From NCBI RefSeq assembly GCF_016651435.1, contig NZ_JAEPRJ010000001.1:2294001-2358000 (forward strand): a DNA stretch of 64,000 nucleotides. The letters are read 5' to 3'. Under the pieces are notes generated by a model. That model did not search any database, was not told the origin of the DNA, and saw nothing but the letters and a program-made list of their open reading frames with translations. A program made the position numbers and the translations under genes. Position 1 is the first letter of the stretch. Every line of letters starts with the position of its first letter. Shown one piece after another: positions 16,082-24,052 of this stretch. The stretch comes from Catonella massiliensis. GTDB taxonomy: Bacteria > Bacillota > Clostridia > Lachnospirales > Lachnospiraceae.

Positions 16082-18599
16082 CTATCCTTTCCACCGTTCC
16101 CTTCACACCGTCCACACGAACCCACATTCCATCCTTTATTATATCAGTCAGTCCTCTAATGCCTACCACAAGCGGAATCCCCATTTCTCTGGCTATAACT
16201 GCCGAATGAGAAAGCACGCTTCCACGCTCTATGATAATCGCCCTTGCCATAGGGAAAAGCACAGTCCATCCGGGATCAGTCCTCTTTGCCATAAGGATGA
16301 GGCCTTTCACATCTGCATCCTGTGGGTTTTCTACATATTTCACCCTTCCTGTGACAGGCTTTCCACCGCCTGCAACTCCCTTTAACACACCAGCTTCTAA
16401 GGACTTTGTTTCCTGCCTCGAGAATATAGGAATCATATTTTCAGCCCTTACCTCACCGTAAAAATACATTCTTTCAAATATTTCTTTATCTTTGTTTTCT
16501 TCAAATTCCCTTTTTCTTTTCTTAATTTTCTCTCTAAGTAAAGGTATTTGAGGACTTTTTCCCTCTGCTATCCTAAATACCTCCTCCTTGGTAAGAAAGA
16601 AGATATCCCGAAAATGAGCAATAATTCCGGCTTCTTCGAGATTATGTCCTATGCGGAGAAATATCATCCTCACAATATCATAGATATAAGTCCTGTAAAG
16701 CCTCAGATATTCCCTGTTTCTTACAAAGTACTTCGTTATCTTCACAAGCTTTTTAAGAAAGAATCTCTTAGGAAATGATACCTGCCTGTAAAGCTCTTCC
16801 TCATCTATCTTATGGGGCTTATACACAGATGGCCTTTCCTCCATAAGCAGGTAGTTTTTAAGCGTCTTAAAGAGAAAGTCAGGATTTTCTTTAAGGGTAA
16901 TGCTTTCAAGCTTTAATTCATCCATTACCCTCGCTCCGAAGCGCAAAATATAGTCTCTTAAATGAGCTGAAAACTCAGTATCATCACTTAGATACGGCTT
17001 AAGCTCTTCCACCAACTTTGTACGGAACGCTTTGGCTAACTCCTCATTTTCCCATATCTCATCTACAAGCTGAAGAAGGGCAAGGCTTTGCTTCACGCTT
17101 TCCACATTTCCCTGCTTGCTTAGAATCTTCCCAAGAAGCCCCTCTGCATCTTCGATCTTCTCTTTTTTTAAGACCTCATTTACCTTTCCCATAAAGACCA
17201 TGGCACCCATGTCATTTACTATAGGTGTAGTAAAATCATTCAAAATGGAGGCCTCTATATCCTTATATACCTTAACCAGACTTTTGTTGTCAAATCCTTC
17301 AAAATCATTATTTCTATAGTCCTTTGTCACCGCTTCAAACTTATTGGAAAATGCAGTAGTTGCCCTCTTCATGTTAATAAGTTTTTTGATAAAATAAAAA
17401 TATATCTTAAACAGACGAAGCTTAGCTTCTCCCTTAGTTTCCTTAAGCTCCACCTTCACTCCCATCATGTTTTCCATATAGCGTTTGTTCTTGTTGTAGC
17501 CGGGATAAAGTGCAGTCATCTTATACCAGCCGTTCAGACGGTAGTATATTTTATTTTCATAAAAAACTATCATATTTTCAAGGTCGTAGGCAATGCTATC
17601 CACTGCCTCTTTTTCAATGAAAAAGTTCCCCAGTGTCTGGCGGTAAATCTTCTCGTAGACCTCCCTTGCAAAGCTAAATGTGAGCGGTGTAGTAACTCCT
17701 GAGTAGCTTTCTATGATGTTGGAATTATCAAGAATGGTTCTTTCTCTATTCTTTTCAATGTGGCTGACAATTGTAATAAGGCGGTTTTGCAAGAGATATA
17801 CAACCCCGTCTTTAACGGAGAATTCGATATCTCTCCCTCGTTTTTTCACATCAATATCCTCTACCCTTAGCCCAAGCCTCACAAGCTCCTGTAAGATATT
17901 CTCAGAGAGCGGCATAGCCTCATCCGCTTCCACTCTGTTGCCAAAACGGTCATAGACTGCATCAAAGCTGTTCTTTTCTCCAGATACCAAGGCCTCACCA
18001 AGTCCTGTAACCACGCTGATTAGGACTTCATCAGGATTGTTGGTAAGAGGGTTGCTGGTAAACATCACTCCCGAGGCATCGGCCTCCACCATTTTCTGCA
18101 AAATGACAGCCATCCCAATATTTTCATCTATTAGTCCATTTTCTTTCCTATATCTCATCGCCCTCTCAGAAAAGCAGGAGAGATAGCATTGTTTAACTGC
18201 TGTGAAAATCTCCTCTCCCTGCCTCACATTCAGATAGGATTCCATCATCCCTGCAAAGGAAAACTTCTCCCCGTCCTCGTCCATAGCACTAGAGCGCACA
18301 GCAAGGAGGCAGTCTTCTCCAAAATACTCACTGACCTTAGAGATGACCTCCTCCTTCCAGTCCTCACTAAACTCCCTTTTCCTGATGATTGCACAGATTT
18401 CTTCCCTGTTTTCATCCTTGTATTCAGAAAGCAAACTCCTAAGCTCTTCTCTCTCCTCACCAAAGAACTCAAAAAAGTCCTCCCCTGTCAAAACCAGGAA
18501 AGGAGGCACCTTAAAGCCTGCCTCGTAAAGCTTTACAAGTTCAAAAGCCTTCCCTCCAAGCTTATAAGCCTCAGCTCGGTCTCCCATTTCAAAAATCAT
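16056..18599 (-). CDS. PEP-synthase/rifampin-phosphotransferase-like swivelling kinase, cluster gene 4
   Basis: An 847-residue protein. The N-terminal third is a PPDK_N ATP-binding domain (AYKLGGKAFELVKLYEAGFK at the start; LLAVRSSAMDEDGEKFSFAG near 95-115; ASGVMFTSNPLT near 175). A long helical middle follows (about 300-750). Near the C terminus is the phosphohistidine swivel domain, ERGSVLSHSAVIAREMGIP, whose His carries phosphate. The C-terminal PEP/pyruvate TIM barrel of true PEP synthase is absent. This three-part layout and length match rifampin phosphotransferase rather than PpsA, so it probably moves a phosphate from ATP onto a small molecule or lipid held by the middle domain. It overlaps both neighbouring genes. 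Confidence 0.8.
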   Translation of the reverse strand: MIFEMGDRAEAYKLGGKAFELVKLYEAGFKVPPFLVLTGEDFFEFFGEEREELRSLLSEYKDENREEICAIIRKREFSEDWKEEVISKVSEYFGEDCLLAVRSSAMDEDGEKFSFAGMMESYLNVRQGEEIFTAVKQCYLSCFSERAMRYRKENGLIDENIGMAVILQKMVEADASGVMFTSNPLTNNPDEVLISVVTGLGEALVSGEKNSFDAVYDRFGNRVEADEAMPLSENILQELVRLGLRVEDIDVKKRGRDIEFSVKDGVVYLLQNRLITIVSHIEKNRERTILDNSNIIESYSGVTTPLTFSFAREVYEKIYRQTLGNFFIEKEAVDSIAYDLENMIVFYENKIYYRLNGWYKMTALYPGYNKNKRYMENMMGVKVELKETKGEAKLRLFKIYFYFIKKLINMKRATTAFSNKFEAVTKDYRNNDFEGFDNKSLVKVYKDIEASILNDFTTPIVNDMGAMVFMGKVNEVLKKEKIEDAEGLLGKILSKQGNVESVKQSLALLQLVDEIWENEELAKAFRTKLVEELKPYLSDDTEFSAHLRDYILRFGARVMDELKLESITLKENPDFLFKTLKNYLLMEERPSVYKPHKIDEEELYRQVSFPKRFFLKKLVKITKYFVRNREYLRLYRTYIYDIVRMIFLRIGHNLEEAGIIAHFRDIFFLTKEEVFRIAEGKSPQIPLLREKIKKRKREFEENKDKEIFERMYFYGEVRAENMIPIFSRQETKSLEAGVLKGVAGGGKPVTGRVKYVENPQDADVKGLILMAKRTDPGWTVLFPMARAIIIERGSVLSHSAVIAREMGIPLVVGIRGLTDIIKDGMWVRVDGVKGTVERIDERDEDKG

Positions 18600-19092
18600 C
18601 TTTTCTCCTCTTTCCCAGGCTAAACCATATGGAAAAGCATATCAAAGCAGCTAAAAATACTCCCTCTTTTATGCCTGATTTCTCCACAGAAACAACAAAG
18701 TAAATATAGTAAATCCCACTAACAGGTGCAATTAGCGCTGGTATAAAAGGTAAGGCTTCTTTAATAATGATTAGAAAAATAATTCCCACGCTACATAGCC
18801 CGCCAATGCCAAAATACAAGAGATTGAGCACCAAAAACAATGGGGCAGTTAAAATTATAAGTATTCTAAGTGCTTTCTTGCTTAGCTGCATTTTCCCTGT
18901 CTTCGCATCCTTTTCATAGTCCGCACTGTCATCCATAAAACGGATAAAAAACAGCTCAGTAAAGAAAATAAAAAATAGTCTAAGCTCTTTTATTTCACCT
19001 GTAAAACTCACGAAAACGAGAGCCAATATAAGGGATGCCAAGCTGTATATAAACAATCTCTTCTTATACAAAAAGTATCTTATTACTTCCAT
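18589..19092 (-). CDS. short UbiA-like membrane protein, cluster gene 3
   Basis: A 167-residue integral membrane protein with about five hydrophobic helices. The segment RFMDDSADYEKDAKTGK between the second and third helices has the DDxxDxxxD spacing of the first Mg2+/diphosphate-binding motif of UbiA prenyltransferases. UbiA enzymes are normally about 280-300 residues with a second acidic motif; here the second motif is not seen and the length is half. It may be a minimal or degenerate prenyl or alkyl transferase, or half of a dimer. It overlaps the genes on both sides by 10-11 bp, so it is under tight operon control. Confidence 0.65.
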   Translation of the reverse strand: MEVIRYFLYKKRLFIYSLASLILALVFVSFTGEIKELRLFFIFFTELFFIRFMDDSADYEKDAKTGKMQLSKKALRILIILTAPLFLVLNLLYFGIGGLCSVGIIFLIIIKEALPFIPALIAPVSGIYYIYFVVSVEKSGIKEGVFLAALICFSIWFSLGKRRKDDF

Positions 19093-20153
19093 TTACTCAC
19101 CACTTTATTGTAGATTTCTGCCTTTATCCTTGTAGGTACCTCACTTTTAGCTATGTAGTTAAACAGCTCCTTCATCTCTTCCTTTGGCTTTTCGTGCAGG
19201 ACTTCACCGGCAAGTATCTTCTTAGCCTCATCCCTTGTAAGCTTGCCGTCTCTTACTAAGAAGCTGATTTCAGGCAGGATATGAGGTCTTCCCTCAGCGC
19301 ACTGGTATATGTACTTCGTAGCAGGGTGAATCCTGCAATCATAGTGGTTATACTGCTCTCCCACAAGCCAAGAAGTGTTCTTTCTTAAAAATGAGACGAT
19401 TTCCTTTTCATCATAAGGATGATATAAAAAGTAGGCTACAAACTCCCTGAAGTCATCCCCCTTAACATCCTGAAACAGGGCCTTGTTCACCTCATCCCTT
19501 AGGTTCTTATCAAGCTTTTCATCTATTTTCCCAAGAAGCCCCGTATACAGACTTTGTAAGTCCAGTTCCTTCACAGAGGATAGTCCCGCTCTCACAAGTT
19601 CTGAAAAAACATCCTCATCATAGGCACGAAACATCTGCTCAGGGCTCCTGCCGTGGACTATCATTCCTGCATCTATCCTTGAAGCCAGATTTATCATGGA
19701 TGCGTAGCCTATATAAGAACAGGCTACGCAGGGCACCAGCCATTGCTTTATGGAATAGGCATAGAATCGCTTTAATAGGCCCCTATCAAACTCAATATAC
19801 TCGTGCTCCACCTGAAATTCCTTTACAAGTCTGTCTATGTTCTTCTTCGCTTCTTCTGAAAGAAAACCGTTGTTCATAGTAAATGCTTTAACATGCAGCT
19901 TGTAGCGGTGAGTCAGTTCATATAGGACAAATACACTGTCCTTCCCACCTGATATCCCCACAGCAGCATCGTATGCGTGTTTCCCCCTAACGAGGTCAAT
20001 TCTTTCTTCAAAAAGTGATTTTAGCCTGTCATAATCTGTAAGCCTGTCCCTGTCACGAAGGTAGGCTTCACAGAAGTTACATAGTCCCTCTTTGTTAAAT
20101 CTAATGCTCCTAACAGTCTCGTCATTTAGGCAAAGTGTGCATCTTTGTCTCAT
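19083..20153 (-). CDS. PP-loop ATP pyrophosphatase, N-acetyl-sugar-amidotransferase-like, cluster gene 2
   Basis: A 356-residue protein. The N terminus holds a CxxC...CxxC zinc knuckle (RCTLCLNDETV ... LCNFCEAY). The PP-loop SGGKDS appears in AAVGISGGKDSVFVLYEL (about 60-80), and a further cysteine pair is PCVACSYIGYASM. This layout matches WbpG/PseA-like amidotransferases, which adenylate a substrate and replace oxygen with nitrogen using ammonia from a glutaminase. No HisH-like glutaminase lies next to it. Its ATG overlaps the preceding stop by one base (TAATG). Here the target could be a carboxyl of a homoserine lipid or of an adenylated intermediate, which is inference. Confidence 0.78.
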   Translation of the reverse strand: MRQRCTLCLNDETVRSIRFNKEGLCNFCEAYLRDRDRLTDYDRLKSLFEERIDLVRGKHAYDAAVGISGGKDSVFVLYELTHRYKLHVKAFTMNNGFLSEEAKKNIDRLVKEFQVEHEYIEFDRGLLKRFYAYSIKQWLVPCVACSYIGYASMINLASRIDAGMIVHGRSPEQMFRAYDEDVFSELVRAGLSSVKELDLQSLYTGLLGKIDEKLDKNLRDEVNKALFQDVKGDDFREFVAYFLYHPYDEKEIVSFLRKNTSWLVGEQYNHYDCRIHPATKYIYQCAEGRPHILPEISFLVRDGKLTRDEAKKILAGEVLHEKPKEEMKELFNYIAKSEVPTRIKAEIYNKVVSKWK

Positions 20154-21031
20154 TATAGCTCCTTTACAAATACAGCGTAGCGCTTCTCATTGTTTTCCAC
20201 GTCCTCGTCAAACCTCCTGAAGGTCTCCTTTTGCTCACACTGAAAATGATAAAGCATAGTGTCATAACCTTTATTTTTGACCAACTCACTCCCTAAGTAA
20301 AGGAGGGCTAGATAAATCTTTTGTTTTTGATACTCCTTTTTTACTGCACTTGTCTTTGATATAAAGTCTTTCCCGTAGCGGTTTTCATAGCCAAATACAT
20401 AACCTATGGCTTCTTTCCCATGGAAGGCAATAATCAAAGAAATATCTATTTCCTTTACCCAGGAAAGATAGAGCTTTTCAAAGACTTCAAATGGGATATC
20501 CGAGTACAATAAAGCATCTGAGAAGGCATTTTTTGATATCTCATACACCTCTTTCACATAGGCAAAAGCCTCTTCACCACAGACTGTGACAAAGCTGTAT
20601 CCCTCTTCCTTTTTTTCACTATAAACCTGCTTACCTGCCTCATTTAGTGGATTATTTATTGTGATTTCAGCACTTCTATAGGTATAGAGCTCCCTGTAGC
20701 CAAGCTCTTTTATGTATTCAGGATAAAATGGCGGGTTGGTACAGTCTGGAAAGAGTTTCATATCAAACCTGCTTATAGCCCAGCGATAGCTCATCCAAGT
20801 ACAGTAATTAAGCGGCCCAACAAGGCTAGAATATCCCATCTCCTTAGCCTTATCTTCCATCCTGGAAAATATCTCTTTCCACTCTTCTATGTCTTCTCCA
20901 AGTTCTGCAAAGCCAAACATAGCCTTATAGTCCTTCATTTTTTCATTTATTATCAGGTAGGCAGAGGAAGCACCTGCCTCAAATTTTTCATAGTAGTCTG
21001 CAAGCTGTAAAATGCCTTTTTCTATGTCCAT
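20153..21031 (-). CDS. GNAT-like acyltransferase, first gene of the cluster
   Basis: A 292-residue protein with a GNAT-type second half: SLIIAFHGKEAIGYVFGYEN is the beta4/beta5 region, and KTSAVKKEYQKQKIYLALLY occupies the acyl-CoA loop position, although the usual QxxGxG/A is degraded to YQKQKI. The first half contains VGPLNYCTWMSYRW, a pattern I associate with large GNAT proteins of uncharacterised function. It may transfer an acyl or amino-acyl group in the pathway. GGAG eight bases before the ATG supports the start. A consensus promoter at 21185-21213 is the only strong one seen for the seven-gene cluster. Confidence 0.65.
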   Translation of the reverse strand: MDIEKGILQLADYYEKFEAGASSAYLIINEKMKDYKAMFGFAELGEDIEEWKEIFSRMEDKAKEMGYSSLVGPLNYCTWMSYRWAISRFDMKLFPDCTNPPFYPEYIKELGYRELYTYRSAEITINNPLNEAGKQVYSEKKEEGYSFVTVCGEEAFAYVKEVYEISKNAFSDALLYSDIPFEVFEKLYLSWVKEIDISLIIAFHGKEAIGYVFGYENRYGKDFISKTSAVKKEYQKQKIYLALLYLGSELVKNKGYDTMLYHFQCEQKETFRRFDEDVENNEKRYAVFVKEL

Positions 21032-21184
21032 GTTATTTCTCCGATTATTTCAGTTATTTTTTTATTTCCTCTGATATTCCTCTTCACTCATTCTTATATT
21101 CAAAGCAGAAAACAGTTTTTCTCTATAATGAGCCACAATTTCGCGTTAACATTATCTTCCTTTCAAGGCTATTTTCTAAAATAC

Positions 21185-21213
21185 ATTTTAAATGCAGGCA
21201 AGGATAATGTCAA
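21185..21213 (-). promoter_or_regulatory. sigma-A promoter of the 21031-11844 cluster
   Basis: On the minus strand TTGACA (21213-21208), a 17-bp spacer and TAAAAT (21190-21185), about 150 bp before the first ATG. The -35 lies in one arm of an imperfect inverted repeat (21145-21160 with 21200-21213), a possible regulator site. Confidence 0.65.
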
Positions 21214-21358
21214 ACATCCTGTAAATGCCCTCGATTTTCTAAGGCTATATACATAATATTGTGCCTTTATTATTAAATTTTATAAATTAATCGACTTATT
21301 GCATATCAATATAAATATTTAGTATTTATTGTGTATGATTATAAATGATTGCTTGCTA

Positions 21359-21388
21359 TTGACAAGTAATTGTATACATATTTATAAT
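21359..21388 (+). promoter_or_regulatory. sigma-A promoter of the sugar transport operon
   Basis: A perfect TTGACA (21359-21364), an 18-bp spacer and a perfect TATAAT (21383-21388), 44 bp before the ATG at 21433, which has GGAGG upstream. Confidence 0.75.
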
Positions 21389-21432
21389 ATTTTGCAGTTG
21401 ACCTATTTACAAATTAACAACGGAGGCGGTAT

Positions 21433-22446
21433 ATGAGAATAGGGTTTATTGGTTGTGGGGGTATGGGAAGTACGCACTATAAATGTCTGAAACTTCTGTC
21501 CGAATCTCATCCAATTGAAGTAACTGCTCTGGCAGATGCCAGAGAGGAATGTCTGGATAAGGCCGCAAAATTCTGGCCAAATGCAAAAAGATATTCAGAC
21601 GGACTTGATCTTATCAGGGACGAAGATGTTGAAACTGTTTTTATCTGTGTGCCAAGTTACCTGCATACAGATATGGCTTTGGCTGCAATGAAAAAAAACA
21701 TGAATATCTTCCTTGAGAAGCCTGCTTGCTTGAAGCGTGAAGAGTGTGAGCTTCTGCTTAAGCAACATAAGGTCACACCTGTAAAGGTGATGGTCGGACA
21801 GGTAGTTCGTTCTATGCCTGAATATCTGTTTCTGAAAGATGTATATGAAAAGAAAACCTATGGAAATCTTAGAAGCATTGTTATGCAAAGAATAAGCGGG
21901 GATGTAAAGTGGGGATTTGAGGATTGGTTTCATGATGAAAACCGCTCAGGTTCAGTCATCCTTGATCTACATATACATGATCTTGACTTTCTGCGTTATA
22001 TGCTTGGTGAGCCGGATTATGCAGATGTACATACTACGAAGTTTGATTCAGATATGATAAATCAGGTGATAACAAATTATAAGTTTGGAAATATAGCTGC
22101 CATGGCAGAAGGAGTATGGCACAGTGCTACTAAGATGCCATTTGAAGCTAACTACAGAGCTGATTTTGATAATGCTACCATAAGATTTAACAGTACCGCT
22201 ACTGATAAAATTACAATTTATACTGCTTCAGGCGATAAAATTATACCGGAGCTGGACACCAAAGAGATGGACAATCCTGATAGTGGCATAAATGTAACCG
22301 ATTTGGGTGCGTATTATCTCGAAGATGAGTATTTTATAGACTGTGTGCTAAATGAAAAAGAAAATACCAGAGCTACTCTTCACGACGGCATTAAATCTGT
22401 ACTTGCTGCCATAAGCGAGCTTGAGAAAGCTAAAGCAAACGGCTGA
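21433..22446 (+). CDS. Gfo/Idh/MocA family oxidoreductase
   Basis: A 337-residue NAD(P)-dependent sugar or cyclitol dehydrogenase. The N-terminal Rossmann fold starts MRIGFIGCGGMGSTHYK (GxGxxG), then VFICVPSYLHTDMALAAM and the signature EKPACLKREECE, whose Lys is catalytic in the family. The C-terminal domain has ILDLHIHDLDFLRYMLG, the HxxD/H catalytic region. It is the first gene after a strong promoter and leads an operon with a binding-protein importer, an isomerase and a second dehydrogenase. It probably oxidises the imported sugar or inositol-like compound; the precise substrate is not readable. Confidence 0.9.
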   Translation: MRIGFIGCGGMGSTHYKCLKLLSESHPIEVTALADAREECLDKAAKFWPNAKRYSDGLDLIRDEDVETVFICVPSYLHTDMALAAMKKNMNIFLEKPACLKREECELLLKQHKVTPVKVMVGQVVRSMPEYLFLKDVYEKKTYGNLRSIVMQRISGDVKWGFEDWFHDENRSGSVILDLHIHDLDFLRYMLGEPDYADVHTTKFDSDMINQVITNYKFGNIAAMAEGVWHSATKMPFEANYRADFDNATIRFNSTATDKITIYTASGDKIIPELDTKEMDNPDSGINVTDLGAYYLEDEYFIDCVLNEKENTRATLHDGIKSVLAAISELEKAKANG

Positions 22447-22486
22447 AACAGGCTAGACCTGCTAATATATAGGCACCTATCAGCGT

Positions 22487-22510
22487 AATACCATTTACAT
22501 CAATGGTATT
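22487..22510. promoter_or_regulatory. short hairpin between dehydrogenase and binding-protein genes
   Basis: A perfect 9-bp stem (AATACCATT 22487-22495 / AATGGTATT 22502-22510) with a 6-base loop and no T run. It is more likely an mRNA-stabilising or processing hairpin, or an operator, than a terminator. Confidence 0.45.
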
Positions 22511-22604
22511 CAAATCCACAGCATTTGTGAGTTATAAATAACCGTATTGGCTCACGTGCACACTATTATTTTCGTAGCCGGGATACGGCAGAAAGAGAGG
22601 CAAC

Positions 22605-23939
22605 ATGAAAAAATCACTTGCTCTATTCTTAACGTTTGGGGTTATAGCTACTTCGCTTAGCGGATGTGGAAGCAGCTCTAATACAAACACCGCTTCCAAA
22701 TCAGCATCAACAGCGAGTAGTACTGCCAAAACAAGCAGTGCTTCAAAGACTGAAAGCAAGACTTCTACTGCAGGCAGCAATGGAGAAGAAGTAGTTCTCA
22801 AAGTATTTGATGCCCATGCTTATGGTTTGGATGAGTACGCAAAAATGGTAAAAGCATTTGAGGCATCTCATCCAGGTGTGAAGATTGATGTTCAGCATTC
22901 TTCAAATGATTATACCGCAACTTTGCAGTCACGAATAAATTCAGGAGATGCTCCTGATGTATTTGATGCACAGGCAGGTACTAACGCCAGAAACTATTAT
23001 GATTATGCCTACGATTGGACCAACGATACCGATATTACATCTAAATTCAGACCTGACGCACTTGCTCTTGGAACTGTTGACGGAAAGGTTATGTCTTTGC
23101 CTTGGACCTACGAGAACATGGGACTTCTTTACAATGTAGATGCCTTTGAAAAGGCCGGAATAAAAACCCTTCCTACAAATATGGATGAGCTTGAAGATGC
23201 ATGTAAGAAGTTAAAAGCAGCAGGAATTACTCCTTTTGGTTTGGCTGCTAAAGAATCCTGGGTACTGTCACAGGCGGCTACACACTTTATGATGGATAAG
23301 TCCCTTGATTCCGTAGGAACTGTGGAGGCCGTAAAGTCAGGCAAACTAAAATTTGCTGACATGCCACATTGGAAGAATCTGTTCAGATTCCTTGACCTTG
23401 CAAAAAAATATGGTCCTGATAAGCCTCTTGAGATAGACTGGGAAACATCAGAGAATCTCATTGCGAATGGTAAAGTTGCTATAATTCACATGGGCGACTG
23501 GTGTCAGGCAACCCTTGATAAATTCAATAAAGATGCAAGGATTGCATTCTTACCGGTTCCTGTAGGTTCAAGTGAAAAGGATGCTACTCTTCTTTCAACG
23601 TGTAACTGGACTTATATTGTAAATAAGGACTCCAAGCACCTTGATCTTGCCAAAGAATATCTTGAGTATATTCTTACATCCGATGAGGGACAGACCTGGA
23701 TGTGTGACGGCATAGGAGCGGTTCCAGGAGTAAAAACCGACAAGGAAATAAAAGGAAAGCTTGCTAATGATGCTGCTAGGTATATAGCTGAAAAAAAGAC
23801 AAATGGATGGATACATACCATAGCCCCTAGCAATTATTATGACAATGTTGGACCTGTTCTTCAGTCATATATGCTAGGCGAGACAACTGCTGATGCTGCG
23901 ACTGAAACTATTCAGGAATTCTGGACATCAGGCAACTAA
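22605..23939 (+). CDS. ABC transporter sugar-binding lipoprotein
   Basis: A 444-residue family 1 extracellular solute-binding protein. The lipobox LSGC (MKKSLALFLTFGVIATSLSG, then C) predicts cleavage and lipidation at Cys21, followed by a Ser/Thr-rich linker to about residue 60 and the mature domain. Visible segments are FEASHPGVKIDVQHSSNDY, SGDAPDVFDAQAG, LPWTYENMGLLYNVDAFEKA and DWCQATLDKFNKDARIAFLP. It captures the sugar outside the cell and hands it to the two permeases that follow. A strong hairpin after the gene would leave it more abundant than the permeases, the usual arrangement. Confidence 0.93.
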   Translation: MKKSLALFLTFGVIATSLSGCGSSSNTNTASKSASTASSTAKTSSASKTESKTSTAGSNGEEVVLKVFDAHAYGLDEYAKMVKAFEASHPGVKIDVQHSSNDYTATLQSRINSGDAPDVFDAQAGTNARNYYDYAYDWTNDTDITSKFRPDALALGTVDGKVMSLPWTYENMGLLYNVDAFEKAGIKTLPTNMDELEDACKKLKAAGITPFGLAAKESWVLSQAATHFMMDKSLDSVGTVEAVKSGKLKFADMPHWKNLFRFLDLAKKYGPDKPLEIDWETSENLIANGKVAIIHMGDWCQATLDKFNKDARIAFLPVPVGSSEKDATLLSTCNWTYIVNKDSKHLDLAKEYLEYILTSDEGQTWMCDGIGAVPGVKTDKEIKGKLANDAARYIAEKKTNGWIHTIAPSNYYDNVGPVLQSYMLGETTADAATETIQEFWTSGN

Positions 23940-23956
23940 TTAAACACAGTAATGAA

Positions 23957-23998
23957 AAAGGCTCTCTATCTGGGTTGTTCTCTGAGAAGAGAGCCTTT
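23957..23998 (+). terminator. attenuating hairpin between binding-protein and permease genes
   Basis: An 11-bp stem AAAGGCTCTCT (23957-23967) / AGAGAGCCTTT (23988-23998) followed by ATTCC. It probably stops or slows part of the transcription so that the permeases are made at lower level. Confidence 0.6.
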
Positions 23999-24052
23999 AT
24001 TCCTAATAGACAGTACGCCGTACAGGTATGACAGTTTCAGCGAGGTAAGAGG

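Larger units (their letters stand above)
21032..21432. other. divergent intergenic region (401 bp)
   Basis: AT-rich region between the lipid-like cluster (minus) and the sugar-transport operon (plus). It holds the minus promoter at 21185-21213, the plus promoter at 21359-21388, and the imperfect inverted repeat 21145-21160 / 21200-21213. No further open frame of note was seen. Confidence 0.7.

Noticed and set aside
11844..21031. A standard betaine-lipid (BtaA-BtaB) operon
   Set aside because: No BtaB N-methyltransferase is present and five other enzyme types are tightly linked, so the known pathway does not explain the cluster.
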